The notes beneath the pieces are model-generated. The model saw only the letters and a program-made list of their open reading frames with translations, had not been told where the DNA came from and searched no databases. Of a DNA stretch of 64,000 nt, positions 62,472-64,000 are shown piece after piece. Every line of letters begins with the position of its first letter. The first letter of the stretch is position 1. This DNA comes from Desarmillaria ectypa. Lineage: Eukaryota; Basidiomycota; Agaricomycetes; Agaricales; Physalacriaceae. The stretch is taken from assembly GCA_030407005.1 (NCBI GenBank), contig JAUDYN010000008.1:2170001-2234000 (forward strand). Reading direction: 5' to 3'. The position numbers and the translations under genes were made by a program.

Positions 62472-64000
62472 TTACTTCGATGCCATCCTAATCTTCAGGT
62501 TCAATTGCGGCCCCTTATCCACTTCTCCCTCGACCGTCGGTGTAACCACAGCACATGGCTCCCTGCGGATTTTGTGGGCATCAGCTGTGAGCTCGAACTC
62601 GAAGCTCTTCACGAGTTCAGTAATGAATGCGTGCATCTCCAACAACCTGTAGCTCGCGTCAGTCCACCATATAAGGGTGAATATAGATGAGACTTACGCG
62701 AATCGCCAGCCCGTGCACGATCTCTTACCACCGATGAAGGTAAATCTATACATCCGAGAAGATAAATATGCCGCATCAGCAAAGGTGACGAAATAAACAC
62801 ACAGGTTGGCGTAGACTCCAATTGACGCATCATTGCTGGGCTTCACAGTGCCCTTTAGCCATCTTTCAGGATTATACAGATCCGCGTCCGCTCCAAAAAT
62901 CTCTTTGTTGCGGTTGTAGGCCGCGATGGAACAGAAGATATATGTGCCTCTGGGTATCGGTATCTCGGTGAGTACCTTCCCGTCTGCATCTGTGATGGAT
63001 TGGCTTAAAGGCAATACATCATCCTCGCAAGCATATCTATAGGCGTGATGTAGCGTTGGATGGAACCGAAGACTCTCCTGTTTTCATATGAGTGAAATGA
63101 CGGCAGGGAAAAAATATGAAGACCTTGACGACCGCGGTCAAGTAAGGCATGGAATCGAAGTCCTCTGCCGTCAATTCGGAGACCGCTCGGTTACGGAGGT
63201 AGGCGCGTATCTCGGCGCGAAGCTTTGTTTGAATATTAGGATGTCGCGCCAATTCCAGTAGAGCCCAAGCTAACGCGTTAGTCGTTGTTTCATGACCGGC
63301 GACAATGATGGTGCTGTTACAAGAGCGTTAGTACCGTTTCTCGCGGTAGTTGGAGACATACTTCATCTGAGCCCAAAGTTCGTTTTCTGGCAACCTTTTC
63401 TTACGATCCTCTGATGCATTTGCTTTTACTAAACATGTATTATTAGCAACAGTCTTCACAGCGTTAGACAGAGATCAACTTGCCAAGCAAACTCATTATG
63501 TCTTTGTTGCCTTTACCCTCTAGCAACAATGCCTGCTTATCATCGACAAGACCTTTCGCCACTTTCGTTGATATAGTATTCACTTCCCTCGCCACGTTCA
63601 ATCGAGGAACGGGAATGTTCGTTAGAAACTGGCTAACAGATTCCGGAAGCCAAGAGTCCATAGCACACATTACTAGGAGCGCCAGTTTAGAAGGGACGCC
63701 AAAAACATTAAGTCTAGTTAGCGTCATTCAGCGGTAAAACCGATTAATAAAACCATGTCGCGTACGCCATGTGAGCATATGCCTTCGCAAGCTCGGTCTC
63801 TGAATTATCCAAAGATCCAAATTGGTAATCGAAGGCAGCTAAAAGATAAATTCCGAATCAGCTTCTAGCTACCAGCGATAATTGAATTAAGAACACCTTC
63901 CCCGGTGGCGTCCAATAACGCACGAGTAATCCAGGACGTTATTTCTATAACTGCGGATTCTGAATTGTCGGCAGCTATAATACTTCGCCAGTATTCAGTC
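62472..64000 (-). CDS. Cytochrome P450, N-terminus beyond window
   Basis: A haem monooxygenase gene that runs off the right edge; the membrane anchor is not in the window. Visible parts in order are YWRSIIAADNSESAVIEITS, AFDYQFGSLDNSETELAKAY, the helix with LVDDKQALLLEGKGNKDIMS, the I-helix STIIVAGHETTTNALAWALL (AGxxT), RHPNIQTKLRAEIRAYLR, the K-helix ESLRFHPTL (ExxR), IPIPRGTYIFCSIAAYNRNK, YNPERWL (PERF region) and the haem-binding FIGGKRSCTGWRFA (FxxGxRxCxG). The ending is GPQLNLKIRMASK. All catalytic motifs are intact. The substrate is unknown, and the CYP family cannot be assigned by eye. Confidence 0.9.

Overview
This is nuclear DNA of a filamentous basidiomycete, most likely an Agaricomycete. 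Genes are small and packed, most are cut by many 45-65 bp GT-AG introns, and the protein set fits that group: a CreA/Cre1 C2H2 repressor, GH15 and GH27 glycosidases, a pepsin-like secreted protease, a P450, and an F-box protein of a type common in mushrooms. I read about 20 intact or near-intact genes, four pseudogenes or gene relics, and several gene-poor gaps. I found no tRNA, rRNA or CRISPR array and no recognisable intact transposon. Gene models come from manual splicing, so exon boundaries are inferences from frame, splice signals and family alignment.

Left part (1-11.4 kb): the 5' end of a FAS1-domain gene is followed by a large inverted duplication. The right arm carries an intact queuosine-salvage gene (Qng1, minus) and a glucoamylase (GH15+CBM20, plus). 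The left arm is the mirror image: an intact glucoamylase (minus) and a decayed Qng1 fragment (plus), with about 1.7 kb lost between them. The two glucoamylases, introns and proximal promoters included, are almost base-for-base identical over about 2.4 kb, while other parts of the arms are clearly diverged. This patchwork suggests gene conversion. A short FAS1 gene relic lies between the arms.

11.7-25 kb: a WD40 DCAF-like gene diverges from the SWI/SNF subunit gene ssr4. A secreted GH27 alpha-galactosidase, a small conserved protein with CRE and E-box sites upstream, an arrestin-like protein and an F-box protein follow.

25.9-39 kb: the ribonucleotide reductase large subunit (RNR1) has a 22-nt first exon, a 4-nt microexon, a GC-AG intron and ACGCGT boxes upstream. 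Next come a gene-poor stretch with a collapsed SDR pseudogene and a diverged direct repeat, a coiled-coil protein, and SNF5, which shares a 57-bp promoter with a family X DNA polymerase lacking two of its three metal-binding aspartates.

39-64 kb: an SDR, the CreA/Cre1 repressor with a long empty upstream region, a 3.8 kb gene desert, a truncated histone-fold ORF, a one-TM protein, a secreted aspartic protease, a tail-anchored-looking aldo/keto reductase, a BTB protein, a charged hypothetical protein, a phospholipase D, and a P450 cut by the window end.

Functional threads: starch and galactoside breakdown genes sit on the same contig as the carbon catabolite repressor expected to control them. 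Two SWI/SNF-family subunits (Ssr4, Snf5) lie 20 kb apart. RNR1 and the Snf5/PolX promoter both carry the MluI cell-cycle box ACGCGT.
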